Assembly (NCBI GenBank): GCA_905250025.1
Contig: CAJNOJ010000044.1
Span: 472,261-536,260 of the forward strand
Length of the DNA: 64,000 nt
Source: Adineta ricciae
Taxonomy: Eukaryota; Rotifera; Eurotatoria; Adinetida; Adinetidae
Reading direction: 5' to 3'
Shown here: one piece after another, positions 62,219 to 64,000 of the stretch
Numbering within the stretch: the first letter of the stretch is position 1
Layout: every line of letters begins with the position of its first letter
The notes under the pieces: model-generated
Seen by the model: the letters and a program-made list of their open reading frames with translations, nothing else
Database searches by the model: none
Told to the model about the DNA's origin: nothing
Made by a program: the position numbers and the translations under genes

Positions 62219-64000
62219 CAACAGAAAAATCAAGATAAAATATGACAGACTAAATTCATCATACTTATTCGTGTTAATGTAGTAATAAAATTTTTTAATG
62301 CAGAATTTTTCTTCTAACTCCGAATATGCATAGGAAATCGATCTGTGTATAGCACAATATTTGTTCGCTAATGTGATGTGAAGTACAACACTTACACAGT
62401 CCACACTGAGATTTCTTTTGTGATATATACATCAAGATTTGTGATTTTTCTTAATTATCGTAACACCTGAATGTAAGAAAGCCGTAATTCCACAATGAGC
62501 CCATAGTTTCACGATCTACTCATTTATCAATCATTTTAAAACCAGCACACCTTTGAAGTGCCCGCTTTTTACAAGACGAACACTGCGTACTAATGAAAGT
62601 GCAAGCTCTTCATAATTACAGGTAATGTGGGAGTGCTGAATCATTCGGTTTTTCGCCACTTCCAGCTATTTGATCAACATCACGTGCTTTTGAAGATTTA
62701 GACAACATATTACATCTTAGTTGGATAGTGGATGATAATATGAAAGGTCATCAAATTACGACGTAAGACTTTTGCCTTTACATAAAGCACGGGAAACGGC
62801 TCCTTGTCACTTCTCTTTATCAAAAAAATCTCTTACCATTTTTTGGAGTGTCATTAAATGCTTATGAAATGGATGTGAAAACTGTGGTCATCTAGAAGGC
62901 AAATCAACAAGGAAGATATCATTAAGAAGCGAGAGAAAATTAACCAACATATTATCAAATCTATTCTCGGTGTATTGAAATGAAAAGGCATCATCAGTTA
63001 ATGATTAGTATTAAAAATAGTTTATAAAAGGAACTATTTTAATAGCGAGCAAAGGATCCTTCCCAGATCGGTCAATCCCATACTCGGATCCGACAAGTAA
63101 CTATAAGGCCATCATAGAATATAGCTCAAGAGAATGCCCATCAAATTTGCAGTATCCGAAGTGAGATTTACCAGTTGAATTCCGATCGAATCCGTTGTCG
63201 GATCGATGCGCCTGAGTCTCACCATATAGGTCCTGCACGGACATTTCGATATTAACTGTGAGAACTCGAAAACGACATGAAATATTACATTAGACAGAGA
63301 GTAGGAGTGATACATTTGCTTTACTTTTACTTCAATTAAATAAGGCGGAGTAAAAATAAAGTGTCACTCCTGTAGAGAGCAAAAGCTTAAGCAATGTACC
63401 TGTTGAACCCAAAAAATAAGCCGATACAATATATATAGTGAACGCTTCACATTTTGGTAAAGGCAGGTTTTCACCATCACTGTTGAATACCGTCATAAAA
63501 TTTTCGAACATTTTGCTCTATTCCATCAGTTGCTGCTATAGATTTATCATCTTTTCTTCTACCTCCCCATCGATATCGTGACTTATTGTTGAGACCAGCT
63601 CTTTGCAGTTGGTGACTTCTTTACTCAGAGCTTGTATCGTTTCAGATATGTTGCCTATTATCCACGCTGCTACATATTTTGCAATTGCTGAACTCAAATC
63701 ACCATCAGTGTTCTTCCCACCAGCAAGACGCTATTCTTTTATTAGTTCACGAAAACGCATGTATAGTAGGCAAGCAGATGATCAAAGTGTTTTATTTTCA
63801 TTGTTTATCCGAATGAATATATAATATGAAGACCTATTTCGGCAATCATAATACTGTAGTAGGAAACTGTTTTAAAAGCTAACGACAGCAGTCTCAATGA
63901 CTCAAGTATTAACTGGAAATCAGAGGAGATAATCTAGACGCGAACTTGAAATATTCTCAATAAACTAAGTTCAATTGTACCTATCAATTTGTACTGAACA
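62219..64000. other. terminal gene-free stretch
   Basis: 1782 bp with no supported gene. ORFs at 63112-63315 (-) and 63603-63824 (+) have no domain. A foldback of about 69 bp lies at 63303-63371. Confidence 0.5.
63303..63371. repeat. short imperfect inverted repeat (foldback)
   Basis: Outer arms AGGAGTGATAC and GTGTCACTCCT are complementary at 10 of 11 positions, and the inner CTTTACTTTTACTT / AGTAAAAATAAA parts pair as well. It could be a tiny MITE, a folding RNA element or chance. Confidence 0.35.

Overview
This window is nuclear DNA of a small, compact-genome animal. The genes are clearly metazoan: a WASP actin regulator, a kinesin-5, a NEDD4-type C2-WW-HECT ligase, dynactin p27, a DZF-domain RNA-binding protein, a Golgi MGAT2 and a rhodopsin-class GPCR. 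They are AT-rich, interrupted by many GT-AG introns that are mostly about 45-70 nt long, and often separated by only 25-150 nt. Two intron-free genes, one looking close to bacterial SelO, and a secreted GH5 glucanase fit a genome that takes up foreign genes. Together these suggest a bdelloid rotifer. That is an inference; no diagnostic marker such as rRNA or mtDNA is present.

Layout. 965-3759 (+) DZF/ZFR-like protein; 4345-6141 (-) protein with an EF-hand at each end and a Pro/Val/Ile-rich core; 6959-9417 (-) F-box/LRR protein; 10403-10558 (-) a doubtful exon; 11044-12060 (-) DCTN6. Next is a tight + strand trio, MGAT2 (13218-15534), carnitine acetyltransferase (15669-18464) and acireductone dioxygenase (18570-19307), which ends 26 nt from a convergent intronless MFS transporter (19334-20710). 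An intronless SelO (21056-22525) and a fragment resembling a MULE transposase (about 22815-22926) follow. Then come an unknown 300-aa protein (23794-24853), eIF2B-alpha (25138-26363), an unknown 855-aa disordered protein (26772-29474), WASP (30633-33457), kinesin-5 (34338-38440) and a cytochrome P450 (39076-40852).

From about 40.9 kb the window becomes gene-poor: GH5 glucanase (44323-45704), a hexokinase-fold protein that has lost its active-site motifs (47450-49237) and a neuropeptide-type GPCR (52374-54756) stand apart between empty stretches. The last cluster is NEDD4-like ligase (55485-58794), phospholipase-B-like ectoenzyme (59271-61129) and a small EF-hand protein (61904-62218), followed by 1.8 kb with no gene.

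There is no single pathway. Gene models were built by hand: splice junctions were chosen so that donor and acceptor are canonical, the phase is kept and the protein matches its family. The most interesting items are the inactive-looking hexokinase, the bacterial-like SelO, the double EF-hand structural protein, and the acceptor-like sites just before start codons, which suggest spliced-leader trans-splicing in the MGAT2-CRAT-ADI1 cluster.
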